This document shows, in pieces, positions 10,453 through 21,578 of a stretch of 64,000 nt of DNA. This stretch comes from Lepas anatifera (taxonomy: Eukaryota; Arthropoda; Thecostraca; Lepadidae). The DNA lies in assembly GCA_034440635.1 (NCBI GenBank), contig JAOTON010002130.1, positions 62,001 to 126,000 of the forward strand, given 5' to 3'. The position numbers and the translations under genes were made by a program. Each line of letters begins with the position of its first letter. Positions within the stretch are counted from its first letter, which is position 1. A model generated the notes under the pieces. It ran no database searches, was not told where the DNA came from, and was given only the letters and a program-made list of their open reading frames with translations.

Positions 10453-10650
10453 CTACACCATCCAATCGCGGTTGGAGCGGAGCAGCAACATTGCCTCCAA
10501 TATGTCTGCTCTTAGTCTGGACCTGAGATAAGTAAGCAGTAGATTCATCGCGGAGAACAACCTCTCCACGGACACCTGAGTAACTGGTAGCGCGGCCATT
10601 ACCAGGCTAGCCGGCTGGATGATGGCTGGATATCTATCTAAGATCGCATA
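10453..10650 (-). pseudogene. hAT transposase C-terminal (dimerisation) domain remnant
   Basis: The minus strand, ending at a TAG complementary to 10453-10455, reads YPAIIQPASLVMAALPVTQ followed by VSVERLFSAMNLLLTYLRSR and EAMLLLRSN. This matches the hATC pattern (YP..., LP.T...SERLFS, R..L, E....L..N) that closes hAT transposases. Upstream the frame is shifted and soon hits stops. It is about 65 codons of a protein normally 500-700 residues long. hAT-type MITEs lie directly next to it, but the sequence cannot show that this transposase moved them. Confidence 0.75.
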
Positions 10651-10736
10651 CGGTCGCCCTCTTTAGGCGACTCAGGTTTTTGAAGTCGGCTAGTGCCACA
10701 TCGAGTGACGGGGATGCTGTTTTCTGCGCCTTTCGC

Positions 10737-11096
10737 CCTCGGTTCTCGACAGACCTAGTATAAACTACTTCTCCGAGTACATGATAGCTCTCCTAGGGGG
10801 AGGGGGTGGGAGCAAAGATTTTATTGCTCCACAGACCTAGTTTAAACACCATTTTCAAACCATTTATTCGGCCTTTGGGAGGCCAAAAGATAGTCTGCCC
10901 TCCTTCCAGGGCTTTGGGGGAGCCATGGCCGGAATGGCCCCTTGCGTCTGCCAACAGGGGCGGATGCAGGCCGACGGTATGGGGTAAATCGTGAAATACA
11001 TATGGTTTTTAAGAAAATCGCCAAAAATTGGGCAGTTTGGGGGGCAAATGCCTTTTTTGCTCCCACCACCCATGGATCCGCCAGTGTCTCCCAATG
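10737..11096. mobile_element. Older hAT-type MITE, interrupted by a younger one
   Basis: Sequence from about 10737 (CTCGACAGACCTAGTATAAAC) to GCGTCTGCCAA at 10954 is related to the complete MITE at 17817-18111. Its terminus resumes after the nested MITE as CCAATG at 11091-11096. The left end is missing. The long G-rich tracts and the short frames across it are not coding. Confidence 0.65.
10955..11086. mobile_element. 132-bp hAT-type MITE nested in an older MITE
   Basis: It starts CAGGGGCGGATGCAGG and ends CCATGGATCCGCCAGTG. The flanking octamers TCTGCCAA (10947-10954) and TCTCCCAA (11087-11094) are a target duplication with one mismatch. The target is the terminal repeat of the older MITE, so the order of events is clear. 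Confidence 0.8.
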
Positions 11097-11326
11097 CTTT
11101 CATTTGTTTCCAATTTCTGCCCATGCTAAATGGTCGGGGCGCATCACCTGCCCGAGAGTGAGACCGTCTACGGAACACCCTAGTTGCAATATTTCACTAA
11201 TCTCGATATACATAACATATTGAGAAAATGTAATATTTCAGGTGAATAAAGGTGTTTCCAAGCAACATCTGACGAGGTAAAATGTGACCATTTCACGTTT
11301 GATTTTGGGTAATTTCAGAGCTCTTT

Positions 11327-11475
11327 AGGAGCCGGAGCCGGACCCTTTCTGACGGCTCCGGCTCCGGCTCCGGCTCCGATCAAAAGTATTTCGGCGGCTC
11401 CGGCTCCGGCTCCGGCTCCGGGCAGAATGGTCGGCTCCGACCGGCTCCGGCTCCGGCTCCGGCTCCGCATCCCTG
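11327..11475 (-). mobile_element. GC-rich hAT-like MITE copy with (GGCTCC)n core
   Basis: It ends CTCCGCATCCCTG at 11475, the complement of the terminus at 4984. Inside are GGCTCC runs separated by short unique pieces and the shared block GTCGGCTCCGACCGGCTCCG. The opposite terminus is missing. The repeat described at 1-122 begins right after it. Confidence 0.6.
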
Positions 11476-11483
11476 ATTAGAGC

Positions 11484-11606
11484 AACTTTTGGCCGAAAAT
11501 CATGGAAGCGTTCATTATTTCTCTGAAAATTGTACAATAAGCTCAATGTTTTGATTTTTAAATGCTCCTCTGGGGAACGAAACAAATATCTACCTGCGGA
11601 TGATTA
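11484..11606. repeat. Dispersed repeat, inverted copy of 1-122
   Basis: Matches the window start in reverse complement, for example TGTACAATAAGCTCAA. It is followed by GATGATG-rich sequence (11609-11652). The family is not recognised. Confidence 0.7.
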
Positions 11607-11843
11607 TTTAGTGATGATGTAACAATGATGATGATGACCTGACCTGATGATGAGTTTCAAGACAAATGATACAGAGAGTACCGGGATTTCCGGCATGCTA
11701 TACAACTTAGCTATCTCAGTTAAAATCACGTTATAAAGGTGCCACATTCCCTGTAAGTCCTTTGCTTTCATTTCAATCTCCATCCCCTCAGCCTTACTGA
11801 AGGTAAATTTAACCCCACAAAACTGATACACTTCAATCGTGGA
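11607..11843. other. GATGATG-rich and unassigned DNA
   Basis: Short GAT-rich patches are followed by sequence without recognised features. It ends with the octamer ATCGTGGA (11836-11843), which recurs at 25898-25905 beyond the opposite hAT-like terminus. Confidence 0.4.
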
Positions 11844-11984
11844 CAGGGGCGCAGCGAGGAGGTCACGTACCCCCTACCCCCCCTCATCGGTGCTATTGCC
11901 CTGCGCTGTCGAACCTAGATGCAATTAGATCACATTTAGCGATTAAAACTATTGTTTTACAATTTAGTACCTTTTTTGGTCAGC

Positions 11985-13080
11985 TAGGGCATTCTGTCGC
12001 CTTTCCAAACACCCCGGAAATTATGGGTACGTAATCCGTGACCAGCTAATGCCTCATCGTCGCCAATAATCGTACCGGCGGAGCTAGTCTGGTACCCCTT
12101 GAGCTCATCTGGTGCCCAGTGAGCTGGTCTTGGCCACTTGAGCTGATCACGTGCCCTTCTAAGCTGATCTGGTGCCCGTTGAGTCAATCTGGTGCCCCTT
12201 GAGCAAATAATTGTGCCTCTTGAACCTAGCTAATGCTCTCTGAGTTAGTCTGATGCCTCAGAGCTTGCCTGGTGCCCTATTAGCTGTTTTAGTGCCCCTT
12301 GAGCTGATCTGAGCCCCTTGAGCTGATCATATGCCTCGCAGAGTAAATCTACTCTCCCCTGAGCCAATATGGTGCCTCTTGAGCTGACCAGGTGCCCCCT
12401 GAGCTGGTTATTGATGTCTCCTAAGATGATCTGGTGCCCCCTGAGCTGGTCTGGTGCACCCTGCGCTGATCTTGTGCTCTCTGAGCTGATCTATGCCCCT
12501 GCTTTGGTCTGGGGGCTAGGAGCTGATCTGGGCTCCCGGGCTGATCAATCTGATTCTCCCTGAGCAGATATGTTTCCCCCTGAGCTAAACTAATGCCCCT
12601 GAGTCGATCTGGTGCCTCCTGTGCCAACATTTTCCCTCCTGAGCCCATCTCATGCCCTCTGAGCTCGCCTAGTGCCCCCTGAGCTAGTTTCATGCCCCCT
12701 GAGCCAATCTGGTGCCTTTCAAGCTGATCTGGGCCTCCTGAGTTGATTAAGTAATTTCCTCAGCAGATCTCGGGCCTTGAGTTGAGTTGTACCCACTGAG
12801 GCTGATGAAGGCCTCTGAGCTGGTGTGGGGCTCCTGGACTGATTAAATGCCTCCTGACTTGATATAGTACCTCCAAGTTGATCTGTGCCCCGAGCTGATC
12901 GGGGACCAGTGAGCTGATCCCTTGCACTCTCTCTGAGCTGATATGGTGCTCCCTGAACTGATCTAGACCCCTGCTCTGGTCTGGGGACTAGGAGCTTATG
13001 TGGGCCCCGAGCTGATCGATCTGGTCCCCTCTGAGCTAATATGGTGCCAGGCCCTTTGAGCCTATCTGCGGCCAATTGGG
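11985..13080 (+). repeat. Degenerate 20-bp tandem array (TGAGCTGATCTGGTGCCCCC)
   Basis: About 55 imperfect units with consensus TGAGCTGATCTGGTGCCCCC, varying in length by a few bases. The array is preceded by ~140 bp that also precede the second array at 56940, so array and leader move together. Open frames over it (for example 12421-12693 and 12719-13075, minus strand) merely translate the repeat and are not genes. Confidence 0.85.
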
Positions 13081-13146
13081 CTAGTCTGATGACCCCCGTC
13101 CCCCATCTTTGGAGCCACTGAGCTAGTCTAGTCCTGGGCCGAGCAT

Positions 13147-13380
13147 GAGCTGCTCTGAGGGGCTCTGATCCACACCAGGGGCCCCCTGAGCTGGTCTTGA
13201 ATAGACAAAGAATAATAACACAAGGCCAACTCCCATCACCTCGGGGATCACGGGGCTAGTCTAATCCCAGGGGGCACAACTGGGGGAATGAGGGGCAGCT
13301 GCTCTGGAGGACTCTGATCCACACTAGGGGCCCCTAAGCTGGTCTTGAATAGATGGGGAATAAGGACACAGTGCAAACCC
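13147..13380 (+). repeat. Direct duplication downstream of the 20-bp array
   Basis: Two copies about 150 bp apart (13147-13238 and 13296-13380) share GCTGCTCTG-G, CTCTGATCCACAC and CTGGTCTTGAATAGA. This is probably the larger repeat layer of the same element. Confidence 0.6.
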
Positions 13381-13612
13381 AGCCAGCATTTTGGTAGGGG
13401 TAAGGTTGGGGAAACATTTGGGGATCGTACGGGAACCCCAAACGATACCCAACCAGGTTGGGTAACGTGATGGATTCCCCTACCGTACTGGTCACTCTTC
13501 CAAGAGGTGGGGGAAAGAGTAGAGTTCCCCGCGCGGGATTTGTTTAGGAAGCCCCTATGAATCTCGGACTTGGGGGGTTGTTTGGGATTCCCTAGGTAGG
13601 CCCCTTAGGTTT
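13378..13612. mobile_element. G/C-run repeat with CCCAGCCAGCA end
   Basis: It begins CCCAGCCAGCATTTTGG and is full of short G and C runs and self-complementary words such as CCCAACCAGGTTGGG. The same style, and the inverse terminus TTGCTGGCTGGG, occurs at 24605-25092. It looks like a non-autonomous element with CCCAGCCAGCA termini; the family is not identified. Confidence 0.45.
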
Positions 13613-14307
13613 TAAGCTTTTTCTGTTTCTGGTTTAATTTGCCACAGGCTATCATTATCAAGGATCAAGTATATGTAAGTTCCAATCATAAGTCGAGCGA
13701 ATACTCTGAATATAATCAATCCATTAAAAAATATGGTACCTTTGACGTTTTTGATGTACTAAATTTTAGTATGATATATGTGGCGGAACTATATCTGACA
13801 GTAAGATTCCGCTAGCCTTAACTTGCAGTTTTTGTCTGAATGAAACCGTTTAGTCCAAACTCACCCGGGCAGCTCCTGGCCCCCATTCTCAACAGCCTGT
13901 GTGCTTACCCCACCTACCCACTATAGCCACGTCAATGGCTTGATCAAAATATCGCCGTCAGCAGCCCACGCGCGTCGCGGTCAGCAACAGAGTGAACGGC
14001 CAGTCAGTATCAAAAATATTGCTGACAAGGTTTTTTCTCTTTGCTCTCTGGAGCTCACGCTCCACTGAATATGGGGTCATTGCTGTTTTTTGCACTTGCT
14101 GGTTATAGTATTTTCCGATTTCGTCTCGATTGAACTGGAATCAGGAAGTGTTGGGGTATAAAAAGTAAGGGGACGGGCCTCCGCTGTCCTTTCCTATTCG
14201 ATGGGGGATGAATTTATATGAGTGGATGAGTGTCCGGAACATATTTTTCATCAATAATGCATATGAACGACCACAAGATAATCACCAGCAGAATTATATC
14301 ATAGGCT
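13613..14307. other. Unassigned non-coding DNA
   Basis: AT-rich to mixed sequence. No reading frame, tandem repeat or transposon terminus is recognised. Confidence 0.4.
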
Positions 14308-14490
14308 CGTGAAGGGGTATGCATGTCTCTGTGATAGAGCGTCCGATTTCTGAGCACAGTATCCAGGTTCATGTTCCGGGAAAGTCTCTAACTAAGTTGA
14401 TCTGATCTCCCACATCCCTCCCAGCGGGTAAGATTTGGCGACGCCTTTTAGTAATCCTGGCATTGGGAGCATAGTTAAACCCCAAAATTT
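14308..14490 (+). mobile_element. Diverged SINE of family A
   Basis: The tRNA-like 5' part (GTGATAGAGCG, CAGGTTCATGTTCCGG) is followed by AAGTTGATCTGATC and GTTAAACCCCAAAA, all matching the SINE at 41288-41470. Point changes are numerous and the target duplication is not clear, so this copy is older. Confidence 0.65.
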
Positions 14491-16644
14491 TTATCGTGGG
14501 CGGAGGATAGGCTTTATAGGCGAAATGCTTAGAACTGTTTGGAGAGCAACCCAAACTCCTCCATGAAGTGCAAAATTGGATCCGAGGATGCAAAGCATGA
14601 GGTAGATCCCAACAAATCATGCAGCATAGGAGAAATGTGAAAAACTCTTCCTTCCATATGAACATTTTTTCCTTTCCTCGCTAAATTTCCACTGGTTTTG
14701 GTTTGCAAGCTTATGTTGTACAAACACTGCAATGATATTCATAGGCTCTGTTAATAAATCTGAACGACTCAAATGACCAAGACCACCCAAGAAGGTGTGA
14801 AACGGAAGCCAGGCAGAGCATACGTTTTCTTGACATCTCATGGAAGGTAAGGGTCGCTGAATACTCGCTGAGGCCTACAGTTGCCCTTTTGTGTGGTCAC
14901 GTAACAGCGCCAAGCCAGCACAGAGCGATGAAAACAGCTACGGTGAAGCGCCCGGAATGATCGGTCGGGAGCGGAGCCCCCGCTGTGAACCCCGCTCCGA
15001 GGAGGCGACTCGCACAATGCAAAGCGAAACTGAAACCCGCACACGCGCACGCTCAGAAGGGACAGGTGGGTGGAGACACGCCACTGACTACAGTGGCGAT
15101 TGATGGGATGTTTGCGGAATGGGATAACTGAGATGAGTGGGGCTGACGGAGACGCCGGAAAATAGTTCTGTTGTGGAGTTCTGACCAGGAAACCCTCCGC
15201 TAAAATGAAGAAGGCACTGAAGGCATTCCTTAATTCCAGTGAGCTGCAGTGGAAGGACCAAATACGACAAACGTAGATACTCTATGACCTAACTGTTGGC
15301 GCATGTTTTTAGCCTAGATAACTGATATATTGTCACCGTTAATTTAGCTAGCTGTTGACAGCTAGCACTCTGAAAGATCAGATGTTTTAAATGAAGGGTT
15401 ATGTCTCCTCTAAAACATTAATGGAGATTTCAAACTCCTCTTTTAATTCATGTTTCCCTGGCTCTCTGATATGTTGCTTCGAGTATATATTTTGATAGTG
15501 TCCAATAAGTATTCTTGGCCCACCCACATATTTGATACTTGAATGCTAGACAAGACCAGAATCCCAGCTAGTTGAATACCATTTAAGCCTCAAAGTTGGA
15601 ATTTGTATAGCAATACAGATGCGTGCGAGAGCTATTGGCCCTAGATTGTCACTTAACAACGCAAGGTGATGTTTCTCACTTTAGCTTATGGTTGCAGCTT
15701 AAACAATGAAAACTGTAACTCGTATCAATAACTTCTTATGTTTGAGAATAACGCCCCGGAACGTTTTGTAATTACTCCATTTCATACACAACATCTGAAA
15801 TGTTCGTTTCATGAGCATGCTTGTTTTAGAGCAAATTAGCCCACATAAATAATATCACGCCAAAAATACGGTGCAAGTTAGATAAGTATTTGTAAACCCC
15901 ATTACGAATCAAACAATGGAAAGGGCTTAGCTGGCTGCTTGAAAGTCATACTCATAATTGCCATACTTGCGTCTGCCCCTAGCTTTTAATAATTGTGGGG
16001 CGGTCCATTTTTTGTAACGTCCCATTTGTCATTCGTTTCCGCCCTCTCAAATGTCATTCTTGCTGGAACCCCTTCCACTTCGTGAGTTTGGGTATCCGCA
16101 GTGCCAGGGATTTGTCACAGCTGGAGGTTCCCTCGCCTGTTGTGCTGTCACCGCCCATCAATCAATTTAACACCTTTATGACTAAATGGACGTCTTCGCA
16201 GGCACATGCAGAATAAAACGGGCAATAATAGTGGAGCGCTTTCCGTTCTTATCACTTCAAGTGACACCGACGATGGGTGCTGTCCCCTCTTAAATTTCCC
16301 GCGCTACGCCCTGTCGATAGATGTCTTTGGATGTCTTCTGCATTCAGTCTGATAGATGTCTTCTGCATGCAGGGTCCTTGGGTACGTGGATGCTTACTTA
16401 CAGATCTAACTGTGCATATTCTCTTTTACTAAACCTATTTTCCTGTGATACTACATAATTCCATTTGGCTGCATGTAAGCTTAGGAAGTTTGTTATGATA
16501 CTTAGTACAAAGAAATTAAAAAGAAAAATATAAAAGTATAGAAACAGGAGACCAATCTGTGAAATATGTAGCCTCTTAGTAATTAAAATCCTGAAAGGGA
16601 ATTAGAAAACGTTTGGAGAAACACAGCGCGATGAGCTGTGAACT
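14491..16644. other. Unassigned DNA
   Basis: Two kilobases with no recognised gene or element. GCTAGCTGTTGACAGCTAGC at 15349-15368 is a short palindrome. Small open frames at 14891-15103 and 15995-16216 lack any recognisable motif. Confidence 0.35.
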
Positions 16645-16860
16645 AAAATTGGCTAGCTGATGGTCTGGGTGGTTCAGACTATTGGCGTGTGTGATAGGCT
16701 CGGTCCGTGAATCTCTGTAAGTTTTACCAAGTTGACTGGCTCGGTCCCACCCAGAGGCAGGGTTTGGTGCTCTGTCATAGATCAAGCCTAGCTTAGCTTT
16801 CTCCTCTTCCTTCCAGTATGACCTCTGCAGTTGGGGCACCACTGAGCCCCTAGAACAAAG
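16645..16860 (+). mobile_element. tRNA-derived SINE (family D)
   Basis: Contains an A-box-like TGGTCTGGGTGG, a B-box-like GGCTCGGTCC and the block CCCACCCAGAGGCAG shared with 6641-6768. The body continues through CTAGCTTAGCTTTCTCC. Boundaries are by eye and no target duplication was found. Confidence 0.4.
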
Positions 16861-17816
16861 CTTCTTCAGCAGCGACTATTATCTCGAATAATTTTATAGG
16901 CTTTTATATTCGAGTGTAGGAGAGATCCTGAAATAATTGAGTCAAATTTCAATGAAAATTTAAACGTGCCTCATTGCCACTAACTCTAACAGAGGCATAG
17001 GAACATGGGAGGCCAGGGCATGGGCGGATACATGATTTCTGATCTGGAGGAAGGGCACATGATCGGGGGGGCACATGATCAGGGAGAGGGCATATGATCG
17101 GGGGGCATCCTAACCAGGGGGTACCGAAGGTCAATTGGTGGGGGGGCAAGTACCCTTGTTTCGAACGTTTACGCGCCTATGATCTCTGCACAAACACACC
17201 AGACCCTTCCCGAGGCTAACGGTTAACTATTGACACATGAGCCGTCCCTTCGTCCCAGGTAGTCTCTCGACCAACCATGTCCTTCAGCATAAACGGGGCT
17301 CCCAATTGACCAATCACACCCACGTTTACAGGCTATCTGCCTTTCTTGAAGAGGATTCACAGCCACTCTTGTCACGCCAGTGGACATTCTGCCTCATTTG
17401 AATTTTCGGCAGTCTGTGGAACGGTGATGGTGTCCGTGAAAAGCAAGCAATTGTGCGATTAACGGATTTTGCTGTAAAGCTTGATTAAGAACGATGTCGA
17501 CACATGCCTTTGAAGAAGTTGATGGAGAATATCAACAAGAAGACTTTGGCTATACTTCGTCAACGGCTTCTGACTTTGTCATAGTGACTTAAGACAGGTA
17601 AGCACGATTGCATGTTTTGCGGCCTGTGCTGAAAACTGTGCGTGTTGTGGATATGCTAACATGCTTATAAAGGTATGCACATATTTTATGAGGTGGGCAG
17701 GCCCCTAATCACGTTAATGATAATGCTAAGTATCAATAGTGTCTTTTTGTGTATTTTCATCTTCACGACTGATTACCCAGGCTTAATGAAGCAACAACTT
17801 CTGAAAAATATTTCGT
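16861..17816. other. Unassigned DNA with MITE debris and an exon-like 3' edge
   Basis: At 17020-17160 a G-rich patch (GGGCGGATACATGAT, GGCACATGATC repeated) resembles hAT MITE debris. At 17493-17591 an ATG opens a 32-codon acidic frame, and GACAG/GTAAGC at 17593-17603 fits a splice donor. No homology is recognised, so this is no more than a possible first exon. Confidence 0.3.
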
Positions 17817-18111
17817 CAGGGGCGGACGAAGACCCGAGTTTTTTTCGGAGGGGAGGCGGGCAAAACCCATGTCTGGTAAGAGGGGGGTGGTGGGACGTGC
17901 GATTTGGGTGCTCGACTGACCTAGTACAAGCTACCTCTCCAAGTACATGATCGCTCTCCTGGGGGGATGGAGCGAAGATTTAATTGCTCGACAAACCTAG
18001 TGTAAACACCTTTTTTAAAATTTATCCTTTGGGGAAAAAGATAGTTTGGCCCCCTCTTCCAGCGCTTTGGGGGACCATAGCCGGAACGCCCCTCCCTCGC
18101 GTCCGCCAATG
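17817..18111. mobile_element. 295-bp hAT-type MITE with perfect TSD
   Basis: It starts CAGGGGCGGACG and ends CGTCCGCCAATG. The octamer TATTTCGT is exactly repeated on both sides (17809-17816 and 18112-18119). It is the complete relative of the broken copy at 10737-11096. It has no coding capacity. Confidence 0.85.
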
Positions 18112-18317
18112 TATTTCGTCACAATTTACATTTCTGCTGAGAGGGATTCGGGGGATCCAATTGCATCTTGCTCAGGAAGCTTGCTGGGACTTAAACCCAG
18201 GTTGGCTGTGCAAAAAGTCCGCGTGACGACGCTTAACTTGTTGCTAATTCAAAAATTATTTTATGTTGGTCAAAGAAGTTATGATAAACATCTATCCTCT
18301 ACGATATGATATATATC

Positions 18318-19518
18318 TTAACCCTTGCCCCGGTGGCGGGTACGAGCCATCTTCGCCCTGGTGGGGGGGCTAAAAAAGACCCCCCACGATCTCAAAAACT
18401 AAGAGAGCTAGAAAAAAGCGCAAAACGGCAATCGAAAGCTCTTCAAAAATGATATCGAAAATACCTCGGTCATTTTTCTTGTCAGGTCAATATCAAGGTC
18501 ACCAGAGGTAAAAATAGGTCAAAATCGCTAATATGAGGTGTACTAAGAAAACCTCATATATCTCAGAAACTATGATAGCTAGAAATATTTTTCTTACACC
18601 ATTCGAAAGCTCTTGAGATGCGCTTTTATTTCAGTGGCATTCATTTTCGTGTCAGGTCAAAGCCTAGGGAGCTACAGGTCACTAAATATTGGGCATATTC
18701 TTGGGAATGTCCATAGCCACCCATGCATAAGGGCGTTTACTTTTTCGCTAATAGCTTCCAAACCAAACAAGATACAGCCATAGTTTATGCACCATTGCAA
18801 TCCTCTTGTCAATATGAATCGAATGATATATGATATTGCTATGCCAGGTCAAATTTAAGAATTTGACCTGACCCAGGTCAACGGTCTGACCCAACTTGAC
18901 CTGGTAGAGTCATGATGTATATCATTTTACTTCCAGTGACTATACAAACACTTTGGTGACAAAATAAAAGCTCTATCTTAGTTTATTCAAAATTTATAGA
19001 GAAAAACACCAAAAAATGCTTATCTGACCTAAGGTGACCTTTTAAAGGTCACAAGTCAAAATTTTGGCATCAGCTTCAGAAATGGGCTAAGAGCAAGTCG
19101 CAACCGATGTTTGAAGTTGATTCCATCCATACTTACTGAGAAAAGCTCAATTCGTGATTTTCCCCATGTATTGACAATGGGGAGGTCATGCTCTGCACAT
19201 GACCTTAGGTCACCAATATCAAAAATCCCGGACCAAATGTTGTAGCTCCTGGTGGGCCCAATATGTGGTAAGAGTTTCAACTTGATCGATTAACCCTTCT
19301 CTTAGTTATGCGGTCCTAAGTATTTTTGAGGTGAGGTCACTTCACCTGGCCTGGTGACCTGACCTGATATGACCTTGAGCCAAAATTTTTAGGAAATATG
19401 TAAAAATGATGAGGGAACAGCTAGACCAAGTTTGGCGGCGCTGCGCGCCGCCGTTTTTTGATCGCTTTGGAAAAACCCGAGGGGGGTCTAAAAAGACCCC
19501 CACCCGGACGAAGGTTAA
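18318..19518. mobile_element. piggyBac-like non-autonomous element, AGGTCA-rich
   Basis: It is bounded by TTAA at both ends. The left end reads TTAACCCTTGCCCCGG and the complement of the right end TTAACCTTCGTCCGGG, matching piggyBac rules (TTAA target, CCYT-type termini). The subterminal parts carry GGGGGG...CCCCCC hairpins. The interior is non-coding but unusually dense in AGGTCA/TGACCT hexamers. Related copies are at 20010-20480, 41067-42030, 54118-55300 and from 63752 onward. Confidence 0.65.
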
Positions 19519-20009
19519 TGTAGTCATGGTTGACGGCCGGAGCGTGGTTTCTCGAAAATGTTTCGGGTGGCTTAATTTCTAATAATGCCAATAGCCCTCA
19601 TGATAAAAGGACCTAGCATAATACAAAGTGCATTCTAGCCTTGTCACCAGCCTGTTGAGGAGCAAAAAACAACAGTTAAAATTGTTTCAAATTAAAAACA
19701 CGAAAATGAGGACACGTTAACTCGAATTAAGCCTTTACTTCGGGTGCTCAGGCACCCCTGATTAGATATAAATCCACACCCCTGGTTAACAGTTGTCTAG
19801 TTTGGACATTCTCAGTCCTTATTTGGATCCACGTGCCAGAATTATGGCATATGTTCCATATTGCTTATTTTTTACTTCTAAAAAGAATGAAACATGCGAA
19901 TGCTCTAAAAGTCCGCTGTTCCTCGTGCTGTTCCACGTTGTGCGACGAACTTGTGGCGTTGCCAGCACCACTGGACACTGTTTTTTTATACCTAGTTTGT
20001 TCCTCTGCT
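19519..20009. other. Unassigned DNA between related elements
   Basis: No gene recognised. GGGTGCTCAGGCACCCCTGATTAG near 19741 resembles the GGGTGCCCGGGCACCCC palindrome at 27750, so a short dispersed repeat may lie here. Confidence 0.3.
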
Positions 20010-20480
20010 AACACCCACCCCGGTGGGCCTCCGAGCCACCTCTGTTCTGGTAAGGGAGGGGGGGGTTCAAACACCCCTTTGATCTCGGCTCCTATGCGGG
20101 ATAGCGAAAAAACACTAACGCTGGCGGTAAGCTGATAAACATTCATAACTTAAATGCATAAGTCGCATTTTGGCTCACGTCAATATTATGGTCATACCAG
20201 GTCGAGGAAGGTGACAGGCTAGAGAAAAGTTTCTGAGCTCTAGCGTCTGGCAGATTTTAGTTAGAATCAATGTTTAGGTAGCATTTGCTTCCCTCGTTAA
20301 GGCGAATTCAATGATGTACAATATGACTATACTAGGTCAAAATATAAGATGACCTGACCTAAGGTCCGCTCAAGTGTCACATCAGCCTAACATAGTCAAT
20401 TTGTATATCGATTGACTCGCAATGATAATTCAAACGTAATGGTATCATCGAAATAAAGGCTTTTAAGTTAATTTTACTTA
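20010..20480. mobile_element. Partial copy of the AGGTCA-rich family
   Basis: It begins TAACACCCACCCCGGTGG and CCGAGCCACC and later has TGACCTGACCTAAGGTC, like the complete element at 18318-19518. The right end is missing and it is about 470 bp long. Confidence 0.55.
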
Positions 20481-20539
20481 GTTTTTTGTCATAGTTTATA
20501 CTAGTGGTGAGTAGTATCGTTCAAAAGATCGGAAACATT

Positions 20540-20896
20540 TTTTTAAATAAATTTTGTCCAACTTGTTCCCAGTACGGCTGCTGGAGTCGGAGTCTCACTA
20601 AAGTCCTCAAGGGACTTGTCACGGAGACCCCGACCCCACCACCCGAACGAGCAACTCCCACAATGAAGGGATAATTTAGAAGCCAAAGTTTAACGTCCCA
20701 CAAAGCACAGGGACGGCCGCCCCGCTCAGGTCACCCTCTCACCAGTCGGTTGCCAGCCGACCTACCTCGGGCAAACTATTGAGCGCCGGAGCGTCTCAGG
20801 GGAACCGATCCCAAGCCTGGACATGCACTGCCACTGCATGCTTCTGAGCAGCGGGCCGGAGCCCAATGCTCTACCAACTGAGCTACCGGGGCGGCT
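20540..20896 (-). mobile_element. tRNA-derived SINE (family B), minus strand
   Basis: The complement starts with a clear tRNA head: CCCCGGTAGCTCAGTTGG, then TAGAGCATTG (A box) and GGGATCGGTTCCCC (B box). The ~250-bp body has GTGGGACGTTAAAC. A second, 5'-truncated copy lies at 28600-28862. The head is close to a real tRNA, but the sequence between A and B boxes is too long and does not fold as one, so it is not a tRNA gene. Confidence 0.75.
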
Positions 20897-21578
20897 CAGT
20901 TTGATTTGATGAGCATCACTTCCATTTGGATGGTGATGGATGGTGATCCACCAGGTCCCATGGAACCTGGTGCGTTGATGCTGGTTTTTATGATATTCTT
21001 ACTGTGGGTATGTCTAGTTTGTCCCCTTGAATATCTTATCATGCATAAGCGTCACCACCAACAAGGTGGGGGGCCAGTTAATCTTCACGTTCCTGCTGAA
21101 AAAGCTACTCCATCTAGACCCCTTGTCGGATTTCGGTCTCTGTTACCTTTCCTATAGGCTGGTTAAACAAATTTATGATTTATTTCCGATTTGGCTGAAG
21201 TTTAATGTGACATCATGCAACGAATGTGTGGTGTCACTTGTTTTCATTAAAATATTCGTGAGGTTATTTGATTGGATATAAGACATATTGGTTTTCCGCA
21301 AAATAGCATATATTGCATTGTTATCAGACCCAGCAGGTGTTCTTCCCGGAGTGCTGACGAGCGCCACCTTCGCTCGTGCCCTGACTGCCACCGCCCCTGC
21401 AAAATCGGACCCCAGGTCCTCCGACTATGGGTGCACAGAGAAATGCGGTCAGCTTGGCTTGCCTTGCAGTGCTATAGTATGAATATATGTATACAGCTAC
21501 TTTAAACATTTCTTCTACCATAATTTCACTAGGCCGTGTTCTATCCGTAAACTGTTCTTTCAACCAATCCAATTCGAA
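20897..21578. other. Unassigned DNA
   Basis: Nothing recognised beyond small open frames without motifs (for example 20906-21157, which codes a hydrophobic stretch). It leads into the palindromes at 21579. Confidence 0.3.

Noticed and set aside
20860..20896. tRNA gene from the GTAGCTCAGTTGG head
   Set aside because: There is no proper anticodon arm and no closing acceptor stem; the head continues into a SINE body that recurs at 28600.
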